Assembly: GCA_018814045.1 (NCBI GenBank) | Contig: JAHJAR010000177.1 | Location: 1 to 35,145, forward strand | DNA from: Planctomycetota bacterium | GTDB lineage: Bacteria > Planctomycetota > Phycisphaerae > UBA1845 > Fen-1342 | Reading direction: 5' to 3' | DNA: 35,145 nt | Shown here: positions 17,209 through 24,988 of the stretch, piece after piece | Layout: the number at the start of each line of letters is the position of its first letter | Numbering within the stretch: the stretch's first letter is position 1 | Notes under the pieces: model-generated | The model's database searches: none | What the model was told of the DNA's origin: nothing | Seen by the model: the letters and a program-made list of their open reading frames with translations, nothing else | Made by a program: the position numbers and the translations under genes

Positions 17209-17838
17209 ATGCACATTGCCGAAGGTGTTCTCAGCGCGCCCGTTTTGATAGGCGGCGTCGTCGTGACGCTGGCCGGTCTGGCTCAGGGGCTGCGCGTCCT
17301 GGATGCCCGCAGCGTGCCACGCGTTGGTCTGATGTCAGCGGCGTTGTTCGTGGCCGCGCTGGTCCATGTGCCCGTCGGCGTGGCCTCGGCCCACCTGGTG
17401 CTGAACGGTCTGGCGGGGCTTCTGCTTGGTTGGACGCTATTCCCCGCGCTGTTCGTGGCCCTGCTGTTGCAGGCGGTCCTGTTTCAGTTCGGCGGCCTGA
17501 CTACCTTGGGCGTGAATACGGCCGTGGTCGCCGTGCCGGGCGTAGTCTGCCACCTGCTGTTTCGTCGGTGGGTCCGGTCCGGACGGGCAGCGCGTACCGG
17601 AACAGCGTTTGTGGCCGGGGCGTTGGGGGCGGCGCTGGCGGGTGTGCTGGTGGCCGGGGCGTTGTATCTGAGCGGGCAGGCCTTCACTAAGGCGGCAGCG
17701 GCCGTCCTGGCGGTGCACCTGCCGGTGATTATCGCCGATGGCGTCGTCTGCGTTATCTGCATGCGCTTCCTGGCGAAGGTGAGACCGGAGATGTTGTTTC
17801 AGGTGTGCCGCCAAACGGAGCAGCCTGATGTCGACTGA
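17209..17838 (+). CDS. cbiM: Nickel/cobalt ECF transporter substrate-binding membrane subunit
   Basis: The S component of a group I ECF transporter (CbiM/NikM family) that captures Ni2+ or Co2+ and releases it into the cell. The start at ATG 17209 is fixed by chemistry: the family's invariant N-terminus MHIxEG provides metal ligands from the N-terminal amine and His2, and the sequence here begins MHIAEGVLSAPVL. An upstream in-frame extension of 18 residues would bury it. The product has 209 residues and about six hydrophobic segments, e.g. AALFVAALVHVPVGVASAHL and LNGLAGLLLGWTLFPALF. A conserved GGLTTLGVNT loop is present. The gene overlaps the next by 11 bp and is first in a cbiM-nikL-cbiQ-cbiO array. 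Whether nickel or cobalt is carried is undecided; the NikL-like partner favours nickel. Confidence 0.92.
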   Translation: MHIAEGVLSAPVLIGGVVVTLAGLAQGLRVLDARSVPRVGLMSAALFVAALVHVPVGVASAHLVLNGLAGLLLGWTLFPALFVALLLQAVLFQFGGLTTLGVNTAVVAVPGVVCHLLFRRWVRSGRAARTGTAFVAGALGAALAGVLVAGALYLSGQAFTKAAAAVLAVHLPVIIADGVVCVICMRFLAKVRPEMLFQVCRQTEQPDVD

Positions 17839-18454
17839 ACGAAGCACGGCGTACGTGCGCGCAGCCGCGGTCTTCCTGTCTGCCCTGCTCGCCGCAGCGC
17901 CAGCCGAGGCGCACCGCGTAGACGTGTGGGCGTACGTCGCCGGCGAGCAAGTCATCGTTGAGGCCAGCTACGTCGACGGGGCGGCGTTGCAGCAGGCGAA
18001 CGTCCGCATCACCGACTCGGCCGGAGCCACCCTGGCCACCGGCGTTACCGACGCGGAAGGGCGATTCAGCTTCACACTGGCTGAAATTTCCGACCACATC
18101 GACATCGTGGTCGATGCAGGCGACGGCCACCAGGGACGCCGCACGCTGTCACGCGCGCAACTGGTTGGGCTCGCGACCCGGATGCAAGCCGCTCGGCCCG
18201 CCCCCCAAGATTCGGCTGGCGCGGCCCCGGGCATAAGCGGGTCGGACGTGGCCATCCGTGCTGAGTTGGCCGCGATCAAGATGGCACTGGTCCGCAACCA
18301 GGCCACGCTGCTCGACGTGCAGGAGCAGTTGGCGGAGTTGCGACGCCAGCAGGACCGCGTGTCGTTCGAGAGTGTGCTGGCGGGGATCGGCTTCATTGTG
18401 GGACTGACCGGCGTCGCCGCGTATGGCCTGTCCCGTCGATCTAAGAGAACCTGA
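17828..18454 (+). CDS. Accessory subunit of nickel ECF transporter (NikL-like)
   Basis: A 208-residue exported membrane-anchored accessory subunit. The ATG at 17828 follows CGGAG and overlaps cbiM by 11 bp, indicating coupling. A signal peptide (RAAAVFLSALLAAAPAEA) is followed immediately by His (AHRVDVWAYVAGEQVIVEAS), a histidine position that is typical of the NikL/NikK-type proteins that replace CbiN in nickel transporters. Residues ~45-110 resemble a carboxypeptidase-regulatory-like beta domain (YVDGAALQQANVRITDSAGA). After an Ala/Pro linker a coiled coil (AELAAIKMALVRNQATLLDV) leads to a C-terminal transmembrane helix (VLAGIGFIVGLTGVAAYGLS). The position in the operon is where CbiN is found in cobalt systems. 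The exact role in metal loading is not known to me. Confidence 0.75.
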   Translation: MSTERSTAYVRAAAVFLSALLAAAPAEAHRVDVWAYVAGEQVIVEASYVDGAALQQANVRITDSAGATLATGVTDAEGRFSFTLAEISDHIDIVVDAGDGHQGRRTLSRAQLVGLATRMQAARPAPQDSAGAAPGISGSDVAIRAELAAIKMALVRNQATLLDVQEQLAELRRQQDRVSFESVLAGIGFIVGLTGVAAYGLSRRSKRT

Positions 18455-18502
18455 CCGCGCCGCTCGAGGCGGCATGCGAACGTCTGACCAGGAGTTGCCG
18501 CC

Positions 18503-19267
18503 ATGATGGCTGCTGAACCGCTTGCCATCGGAGCCAGCCTGCTGCACCGGCTGGATCCGCGGGCCAAGATAGCGGCAGCCATCGTCTGGTCGGTGGGGCT
18601 GGCGGTCTTGACGGACCTGCACGTTCTGGCTGGCGGGCTGCTTGTCTCAGCGGCGCTGTTGGCCAGCGCGCGGCCGCCGCTCGGAGCGCTTTGGCGCCGC
18701 CTGTTGGCGATTAACGTGTTTGTGGCGTTTCTGTGGCTGTTTCTGCCCTGGTCGGTGCCGGGCGAGGAGATCGTCGCATGGGGTCCCGTGATCGTGACAC
18801 GGGCGGGATTGCTGCTGGCGCTGCGGCTGACACTGCGCTGCAATGCGATCGCATGGGCCTGCATCGCCCTGCTGGGCACGTCCCGGCTGAGTGATCTGAC
18901 GGTGGCGCTGCGGAACCTTGGGTTGCCACAGAAGCTGGCGCTGCTGCTGTTCTTCTGTGTGCGCCACATTCGGATCTTGTACGAGGAGTACGGCCGGTTG
19001 AGGGCGGCGATGATGCTGCGCGCCTTTACGCCGCGGACGACGCTGCACACGTACCGCGCCTACGCCAATCTCGTGGGTCTGCTGTTCGTGCGGAGCCACG
19101 ACCGCGCGGGGCGGGTCTACGAGGCGATGGTCTGCCGTGGCTTCGATGGGCAGTTGCGCGGCGCGCGCTCGGGGCGCTGGCGGTACCCTGACGCGGCATT
19201 TGCCGCGCTTGCTGCCGTCGCGACGATGACACTGGTGGTATGGGAATGTCTGAAGACGGCGAGTTGA
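18503..19267 (+). CDS. cbiQ: ECF transporter transmembrane coupling subunit
   Basis: The EcfT-type transmembrane subunit (CbiQ/NikQ family) that couples ATP hydrolysis to the S component. The ATG at 18503 follows AGGAG by 8 bp; a second ATG directly follows. Of 254 residues, most are hydrophobic, with segments around 30-60, 62-90, 100-135 and 225-250. It begins with the family signature LHRLDPRAKIAAAIVWSVGL. Two short coupling helices are marked by Ala-Arg-Gly-like motifs, seen here as LRAAMMLRAF and YEAMVCRGFDG, the latter matching the ARG-type signature of EcfT that docks on the ATPases. The 3' end overlaps cbiO by 28 bp. Confidence 0.9.
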   Translation: MMAAEPLAIGASLLHRLDPRAKIAAAIVWSVGLAVLTDLHVLAGGLLVSAALLASARPPLGALWRRLLAINVFVAFLWLFLPWSVPGEEIVAWGPVIVTRAGLLLALRLTLRCNAIAWACIALLGTSRLSDLTVALRNLGLPQKLALLLFFCVRHIRILYEEYGRLRAAMMLRAFTPRTTLHTYRAYANLVGLLFVRSHDRAGRVYEAMVCRGFDGQLRGARSGRWRYPDAAFAALAAVATMTLVVWECLKTAS

Positions 19268-20085
19268 TTCGCCTGGATGATATCAACTTCTGCTACCCGG
19301 GCCGCGCGCCGCTGTTCACGGGGCTGAGCCTCCGGGTTTGCGAGGGCGATCGTCTGGGGCTGGTCGGTGCGAACGGCAGCGGCAAGACGACGCTCTTCCG
19401 CATCCTGGTGGGTTTGCAGCGCCCGCAGAACGGGAAGATCAGCGCGTTCGGGCGGCTGGTGCGTACGGCGGCCGATTATGCCGAGCTCCGCCGGCGGATC
19501 GGCTTTCTCTTCCAGGATTCGGAGGATCAGCTCTTCTGTCCGACGGTGCGGGAGGACGTTGCGTTCGGCCCGCTGAACCTGGGACGCAGCACGGAAGAGG
19601 TGGACCAGATCGTCACGCAAACGCTGGCCGAGCTGGGCCTGGCGGAGTTGGCGACGCGGGTGAGCTACGAGCTTTCGGGCGGTGAGAAGCGGCAGGTCGC
19701 GCTGGCGACGGCGCTGGCCATGCAGCCCGCCGTCCTATTGCTCGATGAGCCGGCCACCGGTCTGGACCCGCGCTCGAGACGTGATGTGATTGAGCGCTTG
19801 GCCCGGATCGGGCGGACGCAGGTCATCGCGTCACACGACATGGAGTTTGTCCGCGCCACGTGTCAGCGCGTCGTGGTGCTCGACGGGGGCGGAATCATCG
19901 GCGACGGAGCGACGGACGACGTACTGGGCGACGATGAACTGATGCTGCGTCACGGACTGGAAGTGCCGCATTCGCTGGTCGCCGAAGCGCGGGCTCCCAC
20001 CACCGACCATCATCACGGGGCCGGCCCCAGCCACGGGCACGGTCACCGGATTACCCACGGACAACAGCAACACGAGCCGACTTGA
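19240..20085 (+). CDS. cbiO: ECF transporter ATP-binding subunit with His-rich tail
   Basis: The ABC ATPase of the metal transporter (CbiO/NikO family), 281 residues. Walker A is GANGSGKTT (43-51), the Q loop is FQDSEDQLF, the signature is LSGGEKRQVALA, Walker B is VLLLDEPATGLD and the switch His is in IASHDME. The acidic QDSEDQLF stretch is typical of ECF ATPases. The last 26 residues hold eight histidines (DHHHGAGPSHGHGHRITHG), absent from the catalytic core and well suited to hold Ni2+ or Co2+ after import or to sense the cytoplasmic level. The start may be ATG 19240 or 19246. The gene ends 50 bp before the activase gene, so transcriptional read-through into the hydroxyproline genes is likely. 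Confidence 0.92.
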   Translation: MGMSEDGELIRLDDINFCYPGRAPLFTGLSLRVCEGDRLGLVGANGSGKTTLFRILVGLQRPQNGKISAFGRLVRTAADYAELRRRIGFLFQDSEDQLFCPTVREDVAFGPLNLGRSTEEVDQIVTQTLAELGLAELATRVSYELSGGEKRQVALATALAMQPAVLLLDEPATGLDPRSRRDVIERLARIGRTQVIASHDMEFVRATCQRVVVLDGGGIIGDGATDDVLGDDELMLRHGLEVPHSLVAEARAPTTDHHHGAGPSHGHGHRITHGQQQHEPT

Positions 20086-20135
20086 CCGGCGGCAGCGGCT
20101 GAAGTAGGACCAGAGCAGGCGCCGACGAGCTTGCT

Positions 20136-21050
20136 GTGGACACCCGCGTGACCGGGATAATCTTCGACATCAAACGCTACGCGCTGCACGACGGACCGGG
20201 GATTCGGACGACCGTGTTTTTCCAGGGGTGCCCGCTGCGCTGTGCGTGGTGCCAGAACCCGGAGAGCTGGGAAGCGCAGCCGCGGCTGGCCGTGCGGGCG
20301 GACCGTTGCATGCGTTGCGGCGCGTGCCTGACGGTCTGCCCGAACGCGGATGCGGCGATGTCGGCCAATCCCACCGCGGTTGACTGGGCGCGCTGCCTGC
20401 GCTGCGGGGCATGTGTGGAGGTCTGCCCGAGCGGCGCGCGGTCGAGGCCGGGACGCCCCTGGTCCGTTTCCGAGGTGATGGCCGCGGTGGACAAGGACCG
20501 CATCTTCTACGACGAATCGGGCGGGGGCGTCACGTTCTCGGGCGGCGAACCGCTCATGCAAAGCGAGTTCCTTCTGGCCTGCCTGCGGGCCGGCCGGGAA
20601 CGTGATTACCACACCGCAGTGGATACTTGCGGCTATGCCTCGCCCGAAACGATCATGACCGTTGCGCAGTGGACGGACTTGTTCCTCTATGACCTGAAGC
20701 TGATCGACGACCGGCGTCATCAGAAGCATCTGGGCGTCAACAATGCGGTGATTCTTGACAATCTCCGGCGGCTGGCCGACCGCGGCCAGGCGCTGTGCAT
20801 CCGCGTCCCGCTGATTCCCGGCATCAATGATGACGAGGAGAATGTCGCCGCGCTGGCCGCGTTTGTGGAATCGCTGACAAATCAGCCCCCCGTGCACCTG
20901 CTGCCATACCATCGGATCGGTGGCGACAAGTACGCCCGGCTTGGCCTACCATACACGCTGGCGGGCGTGGAGCCGCCGACGCCGGAGCGGGTCGCCCAGG
21001 TCGCCGCGCGGTTCTCGGCGTTGGGGCTGCGAGTCAAGGTCGGAGGATGA
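20136..21050 (+). CDS. Glycyl radical enzyme activase (radical SAM), partner of the hydroxyproline dehydratase
   Basis: A 304-residue activating enzyme that uses S-adenosylmethionine to make the glycyl radical on the neighbouring dehydratase. The radical SAM motif is GCPLRCAWCQNPE (CxxxCxxC). It is followed by a ferredoxin-like insert with two Cys clusters, CMRCGACLTVCP and CLRCGACVEVCP, as in the activases of the larger glycyl radical enzymes (not the short PflA). Other family marks are YDESGGGVTFSGGEPLMQSE and the LFLYDLKLID motif. The GTG start at 20136 gives DTRVTGIIFDIKRYALHDGP, the standard beginning; its ribosome site is weak, suggesting dependence on upstream translation. The stop is 4 bp before the dehydratase start and includes the dehydratase's ribosome site, so the two are translated together. 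Confidence 0.93.
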   Translation: MDTRVTGIIFDIKRYALHDGPGIRTTVFFQGCPLRCAWCQNPESWEAQPRLAVRADRCMRCGACLTVCPNADAAMSANPTAVDWARCLRCGACVEVCPSGARSRPGRPWSVSEVMAAVDKDRIFYDESGGGVTFSGGEPLMQSEFLLACLRAGRERDYHTAVDTCGYASPETIMTVAQWTDLFLYDLKLIDDRRHQKHLGVNNAVILDNLRRLADRGQALCIRVPLIPGINDDEENVAALAAFVESLTNQPPVHLLPYHRIGGDKYARLGLPYTLAGVEPPTPERVAQVAARFSALGLRVKVGG

Positions 21051-21054
21051 CAGC

Positions 21055-23415
21055 GTGACCGAGCGGGTCGCAAGACTGCGCGCGCGGAGCTTGGCCGCCC
21101 GGCCCAGCATCTCCGCGGAGCGGGCACAACTGGTAACGCAGTTCTACGCCCAACACCACGGGAAGCACTCGGTTCCCGTGCTGCGTGCCTTGCTGTTCAA
21201 ACATCTGTGCGAGCGCAAGACGATCTACATCGGTGAGGATGAGCTGATCGTCGGGGAACGCGGCCCGGAGCCGAAAGCCACGCCGACTTATCCGGAGCTG
21301 ACGTGCCACAGCCGGGAGGACCTTCAGGTCCTGAACGAGCGCGAGAAGACGGCCTACGCCGTCAGCCCCGACGTGCTGAAGGTCTACGAAGAGCAGATCA
21401 TCCCATATTGGACGGGGCGCAGCCTGCGCGAGCGCATCTTCGAGCAGTTGCCGCCGGAGTGGCACGAAGCTTACGAGGCGGGGATCTACACCGAGTTTAT
21501 GGAGCAGCGTGCCCCCGGCCACACCGTCGCTGATGGCAAGATCTATCGCAAGGGGATGCGCGACTTTCAGCGTGAGATCGCCGAGAGCATGGCGCGCCTG
21601 GACTTTTACGGCGACCCCCAGGCCTACCAGAAGCGCGCGCAGCTCAAGGCGCTCGACATCGCCGCCGAGGCCGCGATCGTGTTCGCGCAGCGGCACGCGG
21701 AGTTGGCGCTGCAAATGGCGGCCCGCACAACGGACGCAGCCCGGAAGGTGGAGTTGGAGCGCATCGCCGACGTGTGTCGGCGGGTGCCCGCCGAGGCCCC
21801 ACGCGATTTTTGGGAAGCGCTCCAGATGTACTGGTTTTGCCATCTGGGCGTCATCACCGAACTGAACGGCTGGGATGCTTTCAACCCGGGGCACCTCGAC
21901 CAGCACCTGACACCTTTCTATGAGCAGGAACTGGCAGCGGGTCCGCTGACGCGCGCGAGCGCGAAGGAGCTGTTGAGTTGCTGGTGGATCAAGTTCAACA
22001 ACCACCCGGCGCCGCCCAAGGTGGGTGTCACGGCGGCCGAAAGCGGCACCTATACCGACTTCGCCAACATCAACATCGGCGGGCTGACGCGCGCGGGCGA
22101 AGACGGCGTGAGCGACGTTTCGTACCTGTTGCTGGAGATAATCGACGAGGTGCACACGCTCCAGCCCAGTACGAATGTGCAAATCTCGCAGCGCACGCCG
22201 GATCGCTTCCTCAAGGCCGCCTGTCGCGTAATCCGTCGGGGCTATGGCTTCCCCTCCGTTTTCAATGCCGACGCCGTCGTGCAGGAACTACTGCGTCAGG
22301 GCAAACGCGTGGAAGATGCGCGTGAGGGGGGCACGAGCGGCTGCGTTGAGACGGGCGCGTTCGGCAAGGAAGCGTACATCCTGACCGGCTACTTCAATCT
22401 GGTGAAAATCTTCGAGTTGACGCTCAACAACGGCGTGGACCCGCGCACGGGCCGGCAACTGGGCCCCCGGACCGGTGATCCGCGGGAGTTCAGATCGTTC
22501 GACGAGTTGTTCGTGGCCTGGCGATTGCAGATGCGGCACTTCATCGATATCAAAATCGCCGGCAACCAGATCATCGACCGCATGTACGCCGCCTGCGCCC
22601 CGGCACCGTTTCTGTCCATCCTGATCGACGACTGTATCGGCAAGGGGCAGGACTACAACGACGGCGGGGCGCGCTATAACACCAGCTACATCCAGGGTGT
22701 CGGCATCGGCAGCCTCACCGATTCGTTGGCGGCCATCAAGACACACGTTTTCGAGGTCGGCACGGTCAGCATGGCCGAGCTGCTCGCGGCCCTCGCCGGC
22801 GACTTTGCCGGCCACGAGAAACTGCGACAGGTGCTGCTGAACAAGTCGCCCAAGTACGGCAACGATGACGACGGGGCCGACGATTTGATGCAGGCCGCGT
22901 TTGAGGAGTTCTTCCGCGCGGTTGACGGGCGTCCCACCGCCAAGGGCGGCACCTACCACATCGACATGTTGCCTACGACCTGCCACGTTTACTTCGGCGC
23001 CGTGACGGGCGCGACGCCCGACGGACGGCGGGCCGGACTCCCGCTCTCCGAGGGCATTTCGCCGGTGCAGGGTTGCGATCGCAGCGGTCCGACGGCGGTG
23101 ATCAAGTCGGCGGGCAAGATGGACCACATCAAGACCGGCGGCACGCTCCTGAACCAGAAATTCACGCCCCAGTTGCTGGCCGGCGAGGACGGCCTTGAGA
23201 AGCTGACCCATCTGATACGGGCGTATTTCCGGCTCGGTGGTCATCACATCCAGTTCAATGTGGTTGATGCCGAGACGCTACGGGAGGCGCAGCGCCAACC
23301 GCAGGAGCACCGCAACCTGATCGTACGAGTAGCCGGCTACAGCGACTACTTCGTGGATGTGGGGCGCGTACTACAGGACGAGATCATCGCCCGCACCGAG
23401 CAGCAGGCGGTGTAG
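21055..23415 (+). CDS. hypD: trans-4-Hydroxy-L-proline dehydratase (glycyl radical enzyme)
   Basis: Removes water from trans-4-hydroxy-L-proline to give 1-pyrroline-5-carboxylate, which proline-forming reductases can use; oxygen-sensitive. The 786 residues match the Clostridioides difficile enzyme (about 789) along their length, from memory of that sequence. Catalytic residues: Cys430 and Glu432 in GGTSGCVETG, glycyl radical Gly761 in RVAGYSDY. Substrate-contact equivalents are all present: His156 in APGHTV, Asp274 in ELNGWDAF, Ser and Asp-Phe in ESGTYTDFANIN, Thr in MLPTTCH, and Tyr in KEAYILTGY. GCVETG, rather than GCVEP of the diol, glycerol or choline enzymes, supports this subclass. The GTG start at 21055 follows GGAGG by 8 bp. 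The gene symbol is shared with an unrelated hydrogenase maturation protein. proC is not in this window. Confidence 0.92.
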   Translation: MTERVARLRARSLAARPSISAERAQLVTQFYAQHHGKHSVPVLRALLFKHLCERKTIYIGEDELIVGERGPEPKATPTYPELTCHSREDLQVLNEREKTAYAVSPDVLKVYEEQIIPYWTGRSLRERIFEQLPPEWHEAYEAGIYTEFMEQRAPGHTVADGKIYRKGMRDFQREIAESMARLDFYGDPQAYQKRAQLKALDIAAEAAIVFAQRHAELALQMAARTTDAARKVELERIADVCRRVPAEAPRDFWEALQMYWFCHLGVITELNGWDAFNPGHLDQHLTPFYEQELAAGPLTRASAKELLSCWWIKFNNHPAPPKVGVTAAESGTYTDFANINIGGLTRAGEDGVSDVSYLLLEIIDEVHTLQPSTNVQISQRTPDRFLKAACRVIRRGYGFPSVFNADAVVQELLRQGKRVEDAREGGTSGCVETGAFGKEAYILTGYFNLVKIFELTLNNGVDPRTGRQLGPRTGDPREFRSFDELFVAWRLQMRHFIDIKIAGNQIIDRMYAACAPAPFLSILIDDCIGKGQDYNDGGARYNTSYIQGVGIGSLTDSLAAIKTHVFEVGTVSMAELLAALAGDFAGHEKLRQVLLNKSPKYGNDDDGADDLMQAAFEEFFRAVDGRPTAKGGTYHIDMLPTTCHVYFGAVTGATPDGRRAGLPLSEGISPVQGCDRSGPTAVIKSAGKMDHIKTGGTLLNQKFTPQLLAGEDGLEKLTHLIRAYFRLGGHHIQFNVVDAETLREAQRQPQEHRNLIVRVAGYSDYFVDVGRVLQDEIIARTEQQAV

Positions 23416-23494
23416 AACCTATCTCAAAACTCTTTCCCAGCCGCGGCCGTAGGGGAGCGGTTGGCGAAAAACCGCTTGCTTACGCGCGCGGCTC
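23413..23494 (+). repeat. Dispersed palindromic repeat, copy D, possibly acting as terminator for hypD
   Basis: Arms at 23438-23461 and 23471-23494 pair imperfectly around a 9-base loop. The lead-in TAGAACCTATCTC from 23413 (overlapping the stop of hypD) aligns with copy B at 12087. The right arm is followed by GGTTTTG. The strong stem with a short T run directly after a gene end suits a transcription terminator or an RNA 3' end stabiliser. Confidence 0.75.
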
Positions 23495-23643
23495 GGTTTT
23501 GCCGCCTGCCTCTGGACGGTGCTGGGGGTAAGCTCTAGCGTGGCGGGCGGGCGACGTAAGCCTTTGCAAACAAAGAGGTTCGGTCCCATGTCGGCAGAGA
23601 GGCGCCCGCGCGGCCCAGTCGGCGATCGGCTGCGGTGCATGGG

Positions 23644-23671
23644 TTGACGGATGAAGGCCGAATCGTATACT
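23644..23671 (+). promoter_or_regulatory. Sigma70-type promoter for rplM-rpsI
   Basis: TTGACG at 23644-23649, a 16-base spacer and TATACT at 23666-23671 form a good -35/-10 pair. The predicted start, near 23678, leaves a leader of about 47 bases before the rplM ATG at 23725. It is the best promoter in the window and sits where one is expected. Confidence 0.7.
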
Positions 23672-23724
23672 GATTAGATTCTTGGCTTCGGACCAGGACT
23701 CGTGCCTGGTCAACTGGAATCGAT

Positions 23725-24171
23725 ATGAAAACAGCAAACAAATCGTATCTCGCCAAAGCGGAGGACGTGGAGCATAAGTGGTTCGTGGTTGATGCGACGG
23801 ACCAAGTGCTCGGGCGGCTCGCGGTGCGCATCGCGACGGTGCTGATGGGTAAGCACAAGCCGACCTATACTCCGCACGTGGACACGGGTGACTACGTGGT
23901 CGTATTGAACGCGGGCCACGTCAAAATCACCGGTACCCGCAAACCTGAGCAGAAGGTGTACCAGCGCTATAGCGGTTATCCCGGCGGTCAGAAGGAGATC
24001 ACGCTGAAGCGCATGCTGGAACTGCATCCGGAGCGTGTTCTGCAAGAGGCAGTGCGGCGTATGCTGCCGAAGAACAAGTTGGCTCGCCAGATGCTCAAGA
24101 AGCTGAAGCTGTACGCTACCGATCACCACCCGCATCAGGCTCAGTGTCCCGAGCCTTTGCCGCTAAGATAG
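23725..24171 (+). CDS. rplM: 50S ribosomal protein L13
   Basis: Large-subunit ribosomal protein L13, an early assembly protein that binds 23S rRNA. The 148 residues match the usual length (~142-150). Seen are HKWFVVDATDQVLGRLAVRI, the glycine-rich YQRYSGYPGGQKEITLKRML signature region and RRMLPKNKLARQMLKKLKLY, and the tail ends HPHQAQCPEPLPL as in relatives. The ATG at 23725 is preceded by only a weak ribosome site (TGGA). rpsI follows after 13 bp, the conserved rplM-rpsI pair. The promoter at 23644-23671 lies just upstream. Confidence 0.97.
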   Translation: MKTANKSYLAKAEDVEHKWFVVDATDQVLGRLAVRIATVLMGKHKPTYTPHVDTGDYVVVLNAGHVKITGTRKPEQKVYQRYSGYPGGQKEITLKRMLELHPERVLQEAVRRMLPKNKLARQMLKKLKLYATDHHPHQAQCPEPLPLR

Positions 24172-24184
24172 AGGAACACAGGAC

Positions 24185-24832
24185 GTGACCGATTCTGCAC
24201 CGCAAGCGAACGAACCGACGCCCCAGAACGAACCTGTTTCGCCGCGCGAGCCGGCCGCAATGTCGCCACCGCGCGAGCCTGCTCCGGCCACGGCACCTCT
24301 GACACCCGAGGCGGCGACTCCGCTACCGGGGGCGCCGCAGCCAGTAGCGGAGACCAGGCCTGCGGCGCAGCCCGCGGCCGTTACGCCCCCGGCGGAGATG
24401 GCCGTCACGACACAGCCCGCGCCGGCCCCGGCCCAGCGGCCGGGAACACACGGCTTTTGGGGCCTCGGACGGCGCAAGTCCGCGGTGGCCCGCGTACGTT
24501 TGCTGCCAGGCGATGGAGAGGTGTTGATCAACAAGCGCAGCGTGGACAGTTATTTCACCGAGGTCGCCGATCGCGACGCCGTCACGGCGCCCCTGGTTGC
24601 CACGGAGACGCTGAACCACTGGAACGTCATGGTGAACGTGCATGGTGGCGGCCACACGGGACAGGCCGGGGCGGTGCTGCTGGGTATGGCCCGCGCGCTG
24701 GTCAAGGCCGACCCGCGCCACGAACCAACCCTGCGCGACACCGGCTACCTCACGCGCGACGCCCGGCGTGTCGAGCGAAAGAAGCCCGGGCGGCGCAAAG
24801 CGCGGCGCAGCTTCCAGTTCTCGAAACGCTGA
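24185..24832 (+). CDS. rpsI: 30S ribosomal protein S9 with long Pro/Ala-rich N-terminal extension
   Basis: Small-subunit protein S9, whose C-terminal tail reaches the P site. The core (residues ~91-215) is normal: GLGRRKSAVARVRLLPGDGE, VNVHGGGHTGQAGAVLLGMA, DARRVERKKPGRRKARRSFQ and the terminal FSKR. In front of it is a 90-residue low-complexity segment of Pro, Ala, Glu and Thr, giving 215 residues instead of about 130. The GTG start at 24185 follows AGAGGAA by 8 bp, and no internal start near the core has a ribosome site, so the extension seems to be translated. It is uniformly disordered in prediction terms (no hydrophobic residues to speak of). Its function is unknown. The gene ends 29 bp before a hairpin terminator. 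Confidence 0.95.
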   Translation: MTDSAPQANEPTPQNEPVSPREPAAMSPPREPAPATAPLTPEAATPLPGAPQPVAETRPAAQPAAVTPPAEMAVTTQPAPAPAQRPGTHGFWGLGRRKSAVARVRLLPGDGEVLINKRSVDSYFTEVADRDAVTAPLVATETLNHWNVMVNVHGGGHTGQAGAVLLGMARALVKADPRHEPTLRDTGYLTRDARRVERKKPGRRKARRSFQFSKR

Positions 24833-24861
24833 TCTTCCGAATCGGAAGGGGTTATTATTCG

Positions 24862-24901
24862 ATACGAGCCTCGTCGGTCATTCCGGCGAGGCTCATCGTA
24901 T
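24862..24901 (+). terminator. Probable terminator hairpin after rpsI
   Basis: A 12-bp stem (GAGCCTCGTCGG at 24866-24877 and CCGGCGAGGCTC at 24883-24894, one G-U pair) with a TCATT loop, extended by ATAC/GTAT. The following sequence has only three T in a row, so it may need help from Rho. The stem begins 33 bases after the rpsI stop and before the next gene. Confidence 0.6.
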
Positions 24902-24988
24902 TTGCAGCCCGATTGGACTTCGCCCCGGCCACCGGCCGGATTCGGCTCGTGCAGGCGAGAGACACGATGCGGGCTCAGGAGCCGTCGG

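Noticed and set aside
16879..17214. A 111-codon minus-strand open frame in the intergenic region before cbiM
   Set aside because: Arginine-rich, no ribosome site, no domain; runs over the region with the GTAATAC repeats.
21034..22182. A 382-codon minus-strand open frame opposite hypD
   Set aside because: Antisense shadow of a gene with strong homology on the plus strand; no domain or ribosome site.
20136..23415. Pyruvate formate-lyase and PflA as the identity of the glycyl radical pair
   Set aside because: No adjacent Cys-Cys active site; GGTSGCVETG and the conserved hydroxyproline contact residues, and the ferredoxin insert in the activase, point to hydroxyproline dehydratase.
17209..23415. 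Hydrogenase maturation (HypD) next to nickel uptake
   Set aside because: The shared gene symbol is coincidence. The 786-residue enzyme is a glycyl radical protein without the [4Fe-4S] HypD scaffold, and no hydrogenase gene is present.
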